Assembly: GCA_028829895.1 (NCBI GenBank)
Contig: CM054179.1
Location: forward strand, 38,735,117 to 38,799,116
Origin: Sinotaia quadrata
Lineage: Eukaryota; Mollusca; Gastropoda; Architaenioglossa; Viviparidae
Reading direction: 5' to 3'
DNA: 64,000 nt
Within the stretch, counting starts at the first letter, position 1; the number at the start of each line of letters is the position of its first letter. The notes under the pieces are model-generated. The model ran no database searches. It had not been told where the DNA came from and saw only the letters and a program-made list of their open reading frames with translations. This document shows, piece by piece, positions 10,109-21,559 of the stretch. Made by a program: the position numbers and the translations under genes.

Positions 10109-10822
10109 TCACAGATAACGATGAAGAGAGAATGGATGTTTTAATGGCACAGCAATGCTCAGTGCTTGGTCAACCAAAGTACCCACATGAAGAAACACAG
10201 GGAGACATGACAAAGAGTCCTTGAAATCCTGCCATATTTTCTTGCCGATCAGAAGTACTACACCACCACTTGAACCAGGGCATGTAGGGGCATTGTGGTA
10301 TGCACAAACAAGTGTACTTGTCTTGTCATCTAATGGACACACCGACTGCCGACCAAAGAATGAAAGTACATTGCAGCATGTTTTCATGAAGTTTAGGATA
10401 CAGTTTCCTTGAAAAATATTCTTTAGGTACGATGCTGTCTGCGAGTTCACAAAAAGGTTATGGTTACTACTAAACTCCTGAACGGGAAATCTGGTAATCT
10501 GGTCAGTGACTGGAGGTCCACCAAATCGGTTAAAACGTCCAAAAGTAACCATCTTGGGGAGTCCATGTGGATGTGATACTAGTACTACAGTTTCTCCAAT
10601 GGAATTTTTAAAAGTCAACATATCTTTATCGTCTCCAAAGATTTTCTGTAATGTGTAAGGATATCCCCAAGACTGGATGCATTTACTCAGCTCTGGACAC
10701 ATGCAACATCTCAGTTCTGCAGTATGGCCTTCAGGAAAATGCTTGAAAGACAGGCATTTTGCAGTGATAACACCCTCCTTGTCAGAAGTGTCAAAGAAAA
10801 AGTCAATTGTTGTGTGGACAAC
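10109..10822 (-). CDS. Exon 2 of the serine protease gene
   Basis: 237 codons plus stop. The acceptor TTGTTTCAG lies at 10823-10831. It carries the candidate catalytic Asp (DKDMLTF), the SHPHG strand and the nucleophile motif CPGSSGG. No internal stop or frameshift was seen, so it looks functional. Confidence 0.85.
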   Translation of the reverse strand, partial: VVHTTIDFFFDTSDKEGVITAKCLSFKHFPEGHTAELRCCMCPELSKCIQSWGYPYTLQKIFGDDKDMLTFKNSIGETVVLVSHPHGLPKMVTFGRFNRFGGPPVTDQITRFPVQEFSSNHNLFVNSQTASYLKNIFQGNCILNFMKTCCNVLSFFGRQSVCPLDDKTSTLVCAYHNAPTCPGSSGGVVLLIGKKIWQDFKDSLSCLPVFLHVGTLVDQALSIAVPLKHPFSLHRYL

Positions 10823-12470
10823 CTGAAACAATAATAAGATTTAAGAGGTGAACATTACACATTAATATATTTAATAGAGTAGTTACAAAAATAACATAGT
10901 TTTGTTTTGCTTCAGTAATCACATGATGCATTAAAAATAATAGAACTCAATACAGCAGGTCTATAATGTAGAATACATTTGTAAGATTTCTGATAGTTCA
11001 ATACATTTTGATTAAACTGATTAACAATAACATCGTAAATAGTTTACATATTTAAGTACATATCCATATAACTTCTTTTGCATTTAATGTTTCACACAGC
11101 TGTGTGTTTTGTTTTAAACCAGAGCTGGTAAAGGTATAAAAACTTCTGAATTACATTCAAGAAATATTACGATTGGAGTTTTTCGACTTATTAATATTAT
11201 ATATTAAAAAACATTATATTTTAATAGACACTTTGTTGATTACTTAATATTATCTTAACAGCATTGTTGAGTTGAGACAAATGAGCTTATTTTGTTATGA
11301 ATGACATTCTTTTGTCACCTGGAGCTAAATAAGGTTTCCACCTGACATTAATGTTTTATACCCTATTTAAAATTGTATCCAGATTAAGTTAATAATTTAG
11401 GTTAATAAAGAAAATGTTTTCATTGTCAGGAGATAATTATACCACTTATTTAAAAATATTTTTTCTGGTAAAACATCTTAACATTTACTTTCCAAGTTTT
11501 CAACAGAAACATGCATTTTATGTATTTCAAACTCATATAACTCATAATTTTTATCTTACGTTTTTATATGAGCAATAGGCCCTGTTGTAGACTTTAACAT
11601 GAAATAATTAGATTTAATCTACTTTATTTTTTGTGCACTTCATATATGTATTGTCCCTTGAAAATATGTCAAAACAAATCAGTTATGATTTATAGTTGTT
11701 TCTGGATTTTAAACTAAATTCTGAGAGGGTCACACGTTAACACTTCAGATATCCTTCCTTCACACTTCATTCAGCAGATGCTAAAACAACAATTAAAAAT
11801 AAAATTTTTAATTAAGTACTTCTTATATATTTTATATATAAAAGAATAACCAGCATTTCATTTCATTGTTGTGCACTGTTTGGGTTTTATTTTTATTTTG
11901 TTTGCAAGGCTTTTACTATTAAGTATTATAACAAGCTGTAACATTTTTCAGTCACAATATTTATCATTAATTGTTTATTAGTTATGTGATCTCTACACCA
12001 CTCATCAAGAAAAAACAAGCAGGCTAACAAAACCAAGTGTTTAATATAACTACAATCTAGAATTTGTAAATCTTTACCTCAAAGTCATTCTTAATAGCAT
12101 GTGCAGGGACTACAACTATGAAGTAATTATCGACTGCAGATGTCACCAGTCCTGTGCATGTACGAGGAAAATTTCCACTACGCTGGTGTATGCCAATGGT
12201 CCTACACTTATCACTGGTTGGCCCAACTTTCACACGCACTACTCTCTGACCAAGTTGACAAACTTTTTCCAATATGGTGTTGTAACGAATATCTTGTGGA
12301 AGATCCTTCAGTGACAAATCCTTAAAGGGCACAAAGCTGTCATGGTTACCATTTTTAGCACATGAGCGCACAATATGTCTTAGACATGAACGGTTCAAGG
12401 GCAATTTTGAAATTGGATTTGTGTTTGACTTCTTCCGATTCAAAGTCTTCCTTGTGTCAGGTTTCACCAT
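10109..12470 (-). CDS. Trypsin-like (PA clan) serine protease, intracellular type
   Basis: A two-exon minus-strand gene: CDS complement(join(10109..10822, 12078..12470)), 368 residues. Exon 1 ends GAG|GTAAAG and exon 2 follows TGTTTCAG, both in phase 0. Catalytic landmarks are His in VVVPAHAI (end of exon 1), a probable Asp in DDKDMLTF and Ser in CPGSSGG (exon 2). Between them is VVLVSHPHGLPKMVTFG, a pattern typical of trypsin-like peptidase domains. There is no signal peptide; the N-terminal ~55 residues are basic (RKTLNRKKS) and resemble no known domain. The layout (non-secreted, N-terminal extension, C-terminal protease) recalls FAM111-type proteins, but membership is not established. An in-frame TAG lies just 5' of the chosen ATG, overlapping a possible acceptor (TATATAG at about 12487-12493), so further upstream exons are possible. 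Confidence 0.8.
10823..12077 (-). other. Intron of the serine protease gene
   Basis: A 1255-base phase-0 intron, AT-rich. The donor GTAAAG (12077-12072) and the acceptor with a T-rich tract are both standard. No repeat or exon was recognised inside. Confidence 0.75.
12078..12470 (-). CDS. Exon 1 of the serine protease gene
   Basis: 131 codons starting at ATG 12470-12468. It holds the basic N-terminal tail, the start of the protease fold (RRxVxVKVG region, then CTGLVTSAVDNYFIVVVPAHAI with the histidine) and ends at the splice donor. Codons upstream (GTG ACA ACA) are in frame but not ATG. Confidence 0.8.
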
Positions 12471-14789
12471 TGTTGTCACCAGTAATGTCTATATACCAAG
12501 AGAACTAAAAATCTGAAAGTTAATTAAATAAATGACAAAATTAATACCTTCTGCATTAAAAGAAGCTCTCAAATTACAGATTTCTAGGTCACAAAGATTT
12601 AGTTATAAAATCATGAGGGAAACTAATCAAAGTAAGAATAAATAAGAAACTATTACATTTTACAAATAGACATTTATAATTATAGATTTTTCTGCTACCA
12701 AGTCCTACTTATCTATTTAGTGTGAAAGAAGGCTGACTTTTAATTTTATTAAGTCTAAAGGTACTGGAATCATTTTCTTGTTGTCAAAGCAGTATCATTA
12801 TCATTATGTAATTATTCATAACTCTGAAACACGCATTCCTTAGTAAAACAAGAACTTTAACTTGCTAAGAAATGTGTTCTGTATTACAATATTAATAAAT
12901 AGTATTGTCACATTTTTGTTACTGTTTATAGATAAGTCCTGAAAAATCTTGCATATCACATGTTTGTACTCCTACTTAAAAATGGGTATGTAATAACTAA
13001 TATTCAAATTCATTCACACTACATAGAAGAACCTTTGCCATCCAATGATCCAGTAATAAAGCTAGATTTTTACTGCAACAGAAAAATTAACCTCCAATGT
13101 CATTAACATACTACATTCTCAGCATTTTAAATAAATTATAATATAATGAACTAACAAAATCCGCCTCCCGATGTCTTGAATAGACAGTTATGTTTGGCAC
13201 AAAGGATGGCTTTAAGGGAAAGGCAGACACCTACACTGCATTCTGCTTAACTACATCCTGTTAATTTAAGAAAGAAAGAAAGCAATTGATTAATTTACGT
13301 CACTGAATGAGATACTTCACTTATCGTTTTGGCACTCAATGGCTAGTTTTTAAATCTAGGACTGAATGTCGAATTCTGCAAATGTCTGATACAGTGATAA
13401 TCAATGTGTTGACACTGACAGTGCAGCAGATGTGGCTTGTGTCGGTGTCCGAGAGCCGTCATGTCTGAATGCGTGTATACATGTATATAAAAAAAATACT
13501 TACAAATTAATAAATATATCTACAGTATTATTCTGTTGTTCGGGGTTTCTTGTTACCATCCGCGAAATTAATATGAAAAGGGACATAAATAGTTTCTGTT
13601 TGCCCAGATGAGTTCAATGACATAGGCCTACATTTTAATAAAAAATAATATTCAAATACTTTAGTAGTTTTACTATTTTTAAAAAATCCGTATTATACAG
13701 GATTCTCTATACTGACCTACACTAATATATATGTATACAAATAAGACAACTACAATAATCGACGTTTCGGACCAAAGTTTTAATGACACGTGAGTAATGA
13801 CGATGGAAACCTATAGTATAGATCACTCAGATGTGTGAAAACATCGAAATAAATTATTCTATTCAGGTTTCATTCTTGTAAAGGTTTGCTCGTTTGACTG
13901 TTTATATGTCTGTATTATTAATAAAATTTACTGTCCTGATAAATACTATTATTTATTATGTTTTCGTTTTCAGTGTAAAAAAAATCGACGAATACTCAAC
14001 ACATTGGGCTACCTTTTATGAGCTCTCAGACTTATATTAGTGTGCAGTCAATTCCAAATATGTAAGATGGCATTTAAGATACTGCATTTTCTTTTTCTTG
14101 CTTGTGTGAGGGTCTTGCGTTTTAATTCCAATTACCAGAACTAATTCTATTACTATCAAGAGTGCTAGGCCATAGAAATCTCCATATTAAAAGTTAACTC
14201 TAATAGTAGAGTAATTAAGAATTACTCCCCTTTGTATTTTCGGATACAGAATACATGAATTTTGACATTAATATTATAATAGCGAAAACTAAAAAAAGAA
14301 TTAATAGTGGGTAGAGGATGGCGTTGTTTTTAGGATGTACCAACAACTCTATTCAACCAACAATTTCTACTTTCTTTGACTGTTCAAAGGAGATCGTAAT
14401 GGTTTCTAAGCTGTGAAAATGATGGTTAAATCACACTTGTAATAGTGAATACATCATACATGTACAGCGTACAACAGTTATTGTCTATTCTAAAATGATT
14501 TTCCTATTAAAGACATTGCACACAAGATAAATTTTGTATTATTCATATACGAATAAGTTTTAATATAACAAAATTCTTCAAGAGCACACTGTTTTTTTGG
14601 TTTTATTTTAAAGATAAATAAAATGTTTGGTACTTTTATAACGTTAATATTTGCTAGTATTATAACACGTTTTTCAAAATATTTTGAAACATATTTCAAA
14701 GAAATTGTATAAGTTTAAGAAAACAACAAAGTGCAAATATTTTATTTGCAACTATCAAAATTACATTCCAAAAACTTGTTTTAAAAAAC
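12471..14789. other. Upstream region of the protease gene, no exon supported
   Basis: This is the likely 5' UTR and promoter area for the minus-strand protease. A somewhat higher-G+C patch at about 13160-13460 could hold a non-coding first exon, but no definite splice pair was fixed. The sequence around 13750-13850 (TCGACGTTTCGG, then ATCGAAATAAATT) has the feel of an interspersed repeat. Confidence 0.4.
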
Positions 14790-15660
14790 TAGTTCTACAG
14801 GGATGTTGTCTACTCCCGCTGCCTTCCCTTTTTTCAATTTCACTGCAGTCTCTACTTCTATTCGGAGGATGGGTAGTTGTCAGTGTTGGTCACTGGTGAG
14901 ATGTTGAGTATGTCTGGGTCCCCTGTATATCTATGGTTGTATAGGTCTGAGCTGTATTCTGCCCATCTCTTAGGAATATCTTGGTCTTCTGTAAGACAAT
15001 TCCCTCCACTATCTTGAATGATGGAGGAGTGTATTTATTTTACACAGGTCAGGTCTTTCACTAGTTGGTATGCTTTTTTTTTGTTATTATTCTTCTTTAG
15101 ATTATTTTCTGTATCTTTACACTGGTCTTCAATCCATGTCTCCTTTGCCATTTTCATGCTTTTCTCGATAAGCTGGTTTATTTCCCTGTAATGTTTTGCT
15201 CTTTCTACTTCTGACTCCTTCTTCTTTAGCTCTCGGCGCTTGTCACATAAATCAATGACGTCAGATGTACAAGGTTTATTTGTTCGTCGATGTTTGCCAA
15301 GGATCTCATTGGCTGCGTGGGTCACTGCATTGTTAAATATGCCAACCAATGTGTCTGCATCTGTGTTCTCTGCACTAAGAAGTAACAGTGGTGCAAATTT
15401 TCCTCCTATCTTTGCTTGGAAGGCTTCCGATACCTATGGGTCTTTTAGCTTGAGAAGGTTGAACTTGATTCTTGTGGGTCCCTGTTTGTTGACTTTTTTC
15501 AGACGTAGTCGGAGGGTCATCATCACTAAGTCGTGGTCACTTCATTCTCGGGGAAGCTTCTTGTCTTGGCAATGTTTAAACTGGTATGGAAACGCCTCTT
15601 CACCTTGATATAATCAATCTGGTTATGGTGTTCTCCATTCGGGCTATGCCACGTTCATCT
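14790..15660 (-). mobile_element. RTE-type LINE, 5' piece (endonuclease end to start of RT), inverted
   Basis: The minus strand encodes, in order, the end of an AP-endonuclease domain (SPNGEHHNQIDYI, then HDLVMMTLRLRLKK), the linker region (FNNAVTHAANEILGKHRR, KAYQLVKDLT) and the first residues of the reverse transcriptase (VDNIPVEL near 14800). The best open part is 15035-15349. Stops (for example after KLKDP) and frame breaks make it a pseudogene. It directly abuts an oppositely oriented RT piece. The family is identified from the well-known endonuclease-reverse transcriptase proteins common in mollusc genomes. Confidence 0.85.
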
Positions 15661-16074
15661 TCTGGATGCTTTCGGAGATTGGTTCAGGACAACAGCGGGA
15701 GTCAGACAAAGCTGCTTGCTTTCACTACTCTCTTCAACATCTTCGATGAAAGAATCATGACAGATGTTCTGGAAGACCATGAAGGAACTGTCAGTATTGG
15801 AGGCAGAACAATAACGAACTTCCGTTTTGCTGACATCGATGGCCTTGCAGGAAATGAGGAGGAGCTAGCTCATTTGATAGCAAAACTGGAGAGGACTGCT
15901 TTTGGTATGGAAATCAGTGCAGAGAAAACCAAATTGGTGACAAACAACACCAGTGGCATCGGCACTGACATCATGACTGGTGATCAGAAACTGGATTTCG
16001 AGGGACCGCTCCTGACAATGATAGCAAGCGTTGCCGATGTGTCCCTAACGGAAGATTCAGTGCGACCATTTTGA
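15660..16074 (+). mobile_element. RTE-type LINE, RT core piece, sense orientation
   Basis: The plus strand encodes GDWFRTTAGVRQ, then after a one-base frame break LFNIFDERIMTD, EDHEGTVSIGGRTITN and the catalytic box. The box is damaged: it reads FADIDGLAG where active elements have FADDIDGLAG, so one of the paired aspartates is lost. GMEISAEKTKL follows. Similarity stops near GDQKLDF at about 15990 and the rest to the stop at 16074 is unrecognised. It is truncated and inactive. Confidence 0.85.
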
Positions 16075-16362
16075 AAACACCATCCTAACAAACACCGGTG
16101 AAGGCGTGTTGGAAGCATTCATTATTTACAATATATGCCTTAGTTAATATATCAATATAGTTATATTAAACATTTATTATAATAATTTTTGTTTTTAATA
16201 TTGGGTAAGGAAGAAGTCTTTTGTATTTTAAATGCTTAATTTGTACAGTTACATTTATAGAATGCAACCACATTTAAAAACTACTTTGTTGAAAAAATCT
16301 AATCAGATGTTTTTGTTTTAATTTGTATATATTTCAAAGCACTTACTACACAAGCTTTACAT

Positions 16363-16402
<40 letters not shown>
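16363..16402. repeat. (TG)n microsatellite
   Basis: An uninterrupted TG dinucleotide tract of about 38-40 bases, followed by a G-rich stretch. Confidence 0.95.
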
Positions 16403-16403
<1 letters not shown>

Positions 16404-18365
16404 GGGAGGGGAGTGGCGTTTCCTCTGTGTCACTAATACAAATTTTAGTACAGTCATTTGGGGGTGGTGGTGGAAACCGTTGTAAACAACAGTACTGTAG
16501 ATAATAAGCTGCAAAGCATTCATCATTATCAAAGTATGCCTACACGCAAATACATTTGCAAATATGCTTGTATAAATTATACAGTGTATATTTTTCTCAA
16601 GGTAAAGAATATATTACGGTTCCAGACTTTTTCTAGACAAAATTTTTTTAAATTCCAAACCTATACTGAGAACAGGGCTTAGCAACACACAAAATACTAA
16701 GAAAACTATTAATTTTTGAAATTGGTATTTATTTTAATGAATATGCAAATATTTCCTAAAATTATTGAAAATGTTTTTAAAAATAATTTCAGAACCGTGC
16801 TCGTTATTATGGTCTATTCAATCGTAGCCCCATTTGTAATACTGCCGAAATTAAAAAAAGTAATTCGACTTTGGATTTTCTGGCATTATATATGCGCAAT
16901 AATGCAAAAATGGGTGACCTTGATTAACTTCGTGCAGTATGCACAGTTTTGAATGTACAAGTTTGCAAATGAAGTCCAACGACTGGAAATTGAAGCCTCT
17001 TTCGAATATTGTCAAGAAAATAATATAGTACAATGTACAAAAGTATGCAAGCAACGTCATGCAAGATGGCGGTAACGGAAAATGTGCCATTTTCAACGCT
17101 ATTAAAATTTATTATCTCTGCCAGTTATTAATGGAAAATTGTAAAATAATTCAGGCTTGTAGATGTCGTGCACGCGTAGAACATATCCAAATTTGGTTAG
17201 AATTGAACAAACGGTTTTACATGCGCGAAAATTGCGCCACCCTGATTTTGGGAGTAGGGGTGGGGGGTGGGAGTATCTCTGGAAGTACTGGTGATATTTG
17301 AATTTTGTTTTTTGTGTTTGATTCTGGATAGATTCTTCTTGCTTCCTGTATTGGTGTATTTCTGATAAACAGTTTCGAGGAAAAGTTTGGGGTTTTTTGT
17401 TGTTAAAACTAGTTCTTCTTGAGGGATGGAGTTACGAAGTTGACTCGATTTTTTTTTAATTATCAAAATCGATGTTTTTCATGAAATTATAAGAATATCG
17501 AAAAGAAACAAAAATTAATAGAAAGATGAAGAAAAGAGTAGTCCCAAACTGTTGTTTTCGAATAGACTTGTAAATACTGGGGTAACCCAAATAAAGATGG
17601 ACGGATCACAATATTACATAACCAAATAAGTCCAGAAGTTGTTGGTACGTGCACCATATTTTGATCAAAAGTGCTTGGCAGCTTTTTCTATCGATTGCAA
17701 TTGGTTTCAGATCGATATCTCTAACGGCTTTTTGGCCAAGGTTAGAGAATACTTATTACTAATACAATTTTGTAGGAAACTAGAAAGTGACAGTACTAAA
17801 TAACCACAGAAAATGAATGCAGTAGAAAATATAAAATGACTATTAAACAGTCATCCAGGAAAACGAACATAATAGAACACTATAAATGACAGTACTAAAC
17901 AACCAACCAAACAATAAATGCAGTAAAATTATAAAACAATAGTAATTAATAATCAAACAGAAAATGAATAGAGTGAGTAGAAAGCTATAAAGGAGAAAAC
18001 TCAATATTCAAGGTATCTTTCCCAGAGAGACAATGAAAGCATAATTAAACTGCAAAATTATAAAGATAATACTCTTTTAACAGCTAGGGGTCAAGTTCTA
18101 GCAACCTTGCTTGGTTGCATTCTTTTCTTTCTGAAAGTTTTTGCACGTATACAATTCTGAACCAACTGTATTAGAAAGATGTGTAAAAGAAGTCTGTATC
18201 TTTTTTGCAGAAATGAAAATTCACAAACTAGTTACCGCCAAACAAATTATTAGGTCTGATTTTTAGTAGCTAAATAATTGATTTTTATATGAAAAGTCAA
18301 ATGCAAACTGTACACTCCCAACACCCTGCTGGCTGCCAAATTGCCTTCTTCAAATTGTTTGTTTA

Positions 18366-18505
18366 ATAAAGTTTGCTAACTGCCATGTCTCCTATATATG
18401 GTCATAAAATTTGCTATCTACCATGTTTTCAGCATTTATCATAAAGATTGCTAGCTGCCATGTTGACTTCTCCGTTTATCATAAAGCTTGATGACTGCCA
18501 AAATT
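18366..18505. repeat. ~38-40-bp degenerate tandem array
   Basis: Four diverged units of the form ATAAA(G/A)(T/A/C)TTGCTA.CTGCCATG start at 18366, 18404, 18441 and 18481. Confidence 0.75.
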
Positions 18506-19087
18506 TCGCACTGTTCTTCAGTGTTATAATTGTCACAAAGCATGTATAATTATCAGTAAGTCATTTTGTTAGCCAGTTCCTATGAGCTGCACTTTGAAGA
18601 CCAATGAGTCATCTGTGTGTGTTGCTTGTATTGCAAAACAAGGACATGAGAAGAAACACAATGCTAAGGCAATGCTTTAAAAAGACTTTAACTTTTGCAC
18701 ACAGAAAAGCTTTCATAATTACTTTTATTTGTTTCAAAATTGAAATTTATTCAGGCTATAGTTTTATAAATCAAAATTTAATGAGCAGGGGATCTTAATC
18801 TTGTTCTTTTATATATGTTTCTTTGTAGAGTTTGGTGCAGCATCATTAATGCAGCTAACTTTCAAAAGTCATTTCACAGAATATCAGTTCGGCAAATTGT
18901 AAGATGTAACCATTTGATAGTCTCTTCTAGTTTTAGTAAAGGATAAATGGATGAGACAGCTTCTAACAAGCATACTTTAATCTAAAATATACATCTGAAT
19001 GCTCTGTGATTGTCATGAGTTTGTCAAACTTTTGCAAGATGGATTCAGATCCATTTGAGATTAGGACAGTATCTCCACATTTGAGGT

Positions 19088-19117
19088 CTCTCTCTCTCTC
19101 TCTCACTCACACACACT
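19088..19117. repeat. (CT)n / (CA)n simple repeat
   Basis: A CTCTCT run passes into CACACA. Simple repeat only. Confidence 0.85.
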
Positions 19118-20639
19118 ATCATATGTTTCTGATGGTCTTCATCAAGACAATACAGTTATTCATTATTCAGTTGTTAATAACACTGACATATGAGCTGCTG
19201 TCTACTTACATAAATTTGTGCCTTTATGAATCCCATTCACCAACAATTTTGCTTTCAAACTCAAAGTCATAAGTAAAATCTCAAATGCACAAAATATTAT
19301 TTAATTGATTTTTTTTCATGGAATGTTACATTACCTCATATGACTCAAATAAAAATGTATTTCTTCTAAAAGCAAGAATACTGCTTAATGGGATTTAGTG
19401 AACATAAAATTTATAATTGAATTGGAAAAGGGTTAGTAAGATGTGTTTATTAGTACAATATATTTTAAGCATTAAGTTATTAATCAGAAAAGAAAAAATT
19501 TACTAAATAAGAAATGCTTGATAATACTGATAATGTAAGTTATGTGTTCATTGTGACAATATTGCATTAAATAGGCATAATATATATAAACATATACCAT
19601 AAAATGTATATTTATTATAAAATTAATCTGGCACTTAACTTACAGAATTTTTACACACCTAATAAGTGCCAGACCTATTCTGAGTGGAAAGTCTCTGCAT
19701 ACACAAACACACACGCATACTATATTAACAAATGACCATTTTCAAAATGTACTACACTGGTAAAGAATTATAGTTTCTCTAATTAAAAAACAACCACTTG
19801 AACAAAGAATGATAGTTTTTGCAATTAAAATAGAACAGTCATTTGTGTGTAATCAAATAACAAATACAAAAAATTATTTTATATAGATATGGTCTTACCT
19901 ACAGTTCTGATAACAAGTTACACATATGGCCTGAGCTATATACACCAAACAAAGATACAGTTCCAAACTGTGTCTTTACTTATAACCAAAGAACACAGAT
20001 CAAAATCTGAGAAATGTTTTCACACAACTCTCTTTAATTGTTAGTATTCACCTTCTCTTAATATAAACATTAAGTAAGCATCTAGATTTCATTTTGAGCC
20101 TTTCACATTATCTTTTATTTTAAATTAAAAACTTTCCTCAAATAATGAAATATACAACAAATTAACAGTAATATAATTAATAATCTTTAAATTAAAAAAA
20201 AGTTTACAAATTTACTTTGTAGTTAAACATTTGTTTTAAATTATGGAAGATTATTAACCTTGAATTAAGGCTGTATTGTCTAATAACAAATGCAAAAATA
20301 TGAACTTTCAATAAGACTGTCTACAATTAAATGATATGTAAAAGTATATAAATGTACACTTATGTATACTTGTTTTACAAGCAAGAGTCTATGCAAACGG
20401 AATTGTTACTTACATATATTTTTTTTTTGTAAAGCATCTGCATGTGAATGACCACTGCTATTTGCCTACAAATGTTGTTGCAATAATGCCCTGGATACAT
20501 GCCATCAATATGGCACAATTTGAATCTTAATACAAAAAAGGTGTCATTCACCCTTATAAGACTGTTTTAACTTTGTTTTTAGTTTTGCTTTTACAATTAT
20601 TTTAGCCCATTACACTTGAAAACTTATGTATATATGTGT

Positions 20640-20665
20640 AGTTTATCCCAGCTATGGGATAAACT
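20640..20665. repeat. 11-bp perfect hairpin
   Basis: The arms AGTTTATCCCA and TGGGATAAACT are separated by GCTA. It is a perfect short palindrome in intergenic DNA. It may be the end of a MITE or chance; no matching partner was found nearby. Confidence 0.8.
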
Positions 20666-21451
20666 TGTGTGGTTTTCTTGAGAAAATGTAACATTTTCTT
20701 TTATTTAAGAAAGCAAATGAAACAATGTAAAAACATTTCAGTGATTTTGAATGAACATTCTCTGGTGCTGCTGCAAATTATTATATGTGATTTAAATTCA
20801 CTTGTTTTTGTTTTGTTTTTTTTATATTCTGAAAATTGTCTAAATACTTCCAAACAGTGGCTAGGTCCATAATGTGGTAAAAAGAAGTGTTACTTATTTC
20901 TGATTCCATTGTTGTTAGAAACTGATGGCACAAAAGCACAACAAGAAAGCAGATCCATATCATGGTGAAAAGAAAAGTAGTGTTACTCATTTCTATGGCT
21001 TTGCAATTAAAAACAGAATCTGAACACATTTTAGGAAAGCTCTACCTTTGCAAAATTATTTTGGCACAGGATTCAAAATTCAAAATTAAACTCCTTATAA
21101 CGTACTATCACAAGTCTACAATGTTTCCATTAAAGATACATTATTAGCATCTTATCTGGAAAACAAACTGCTAAATTACCATTATATTCTCTCATACCAC
21201 AATTATTTGTAGCTCATCAAAAGCAACTGTTATTGTATTTAGTGAGTATCATGCAAATTTATTGAACAGTAGACCTTTTGGAGGTCACTTTGCTTGTAAA
21301 TATTTCTATAAACTGTTATGTAGAATTTGATCCATGAAAGGTACCTTGCTAGTGATTAAGTGTGAAGTGTCTGTATACTGTTTCATGCAAATACTTAATT
21401 TAATCAGTCATAACAAAGCATTAACATAATGTGCACATATAACAAGCTTCA

Positions 21452-21559
21452 ATTAGCCAATACCAGCCCATTCAAAGCATCACTAATTACCAATGGGCCT
21501 TTATAAACACAAATGAATTAGCCAATACCAGCCCACTTAAAGCATCACTAATTATCAAC
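21452..21559. repeat. Tandem duplication, 66-bp spacing
   Basis: The block ATTAGCCAATACCAGCCCA followed by AAAGCATCACTAATTA occurs at 21452 and again at 21518 with few differences. Confidence 0.85.

Noticed and set aside
15240..15608. Plus-strand open frame of 122 codons
   Set aside because: Shadow of the inverted LINE endonuclease piece on the minus strand.
17068..17130. Short frame starting MAVTENVPFS at an ATGGCGG
   Set aside because: It stops after about 21 codons and has no convincing splice donor. Mentioned as a motif only.
17520..17575. Short frame with VPNCCF reminiscent of a THAP-domain start
   Set aside because: Too short (about 15 codons), and no further THAP residues follow.
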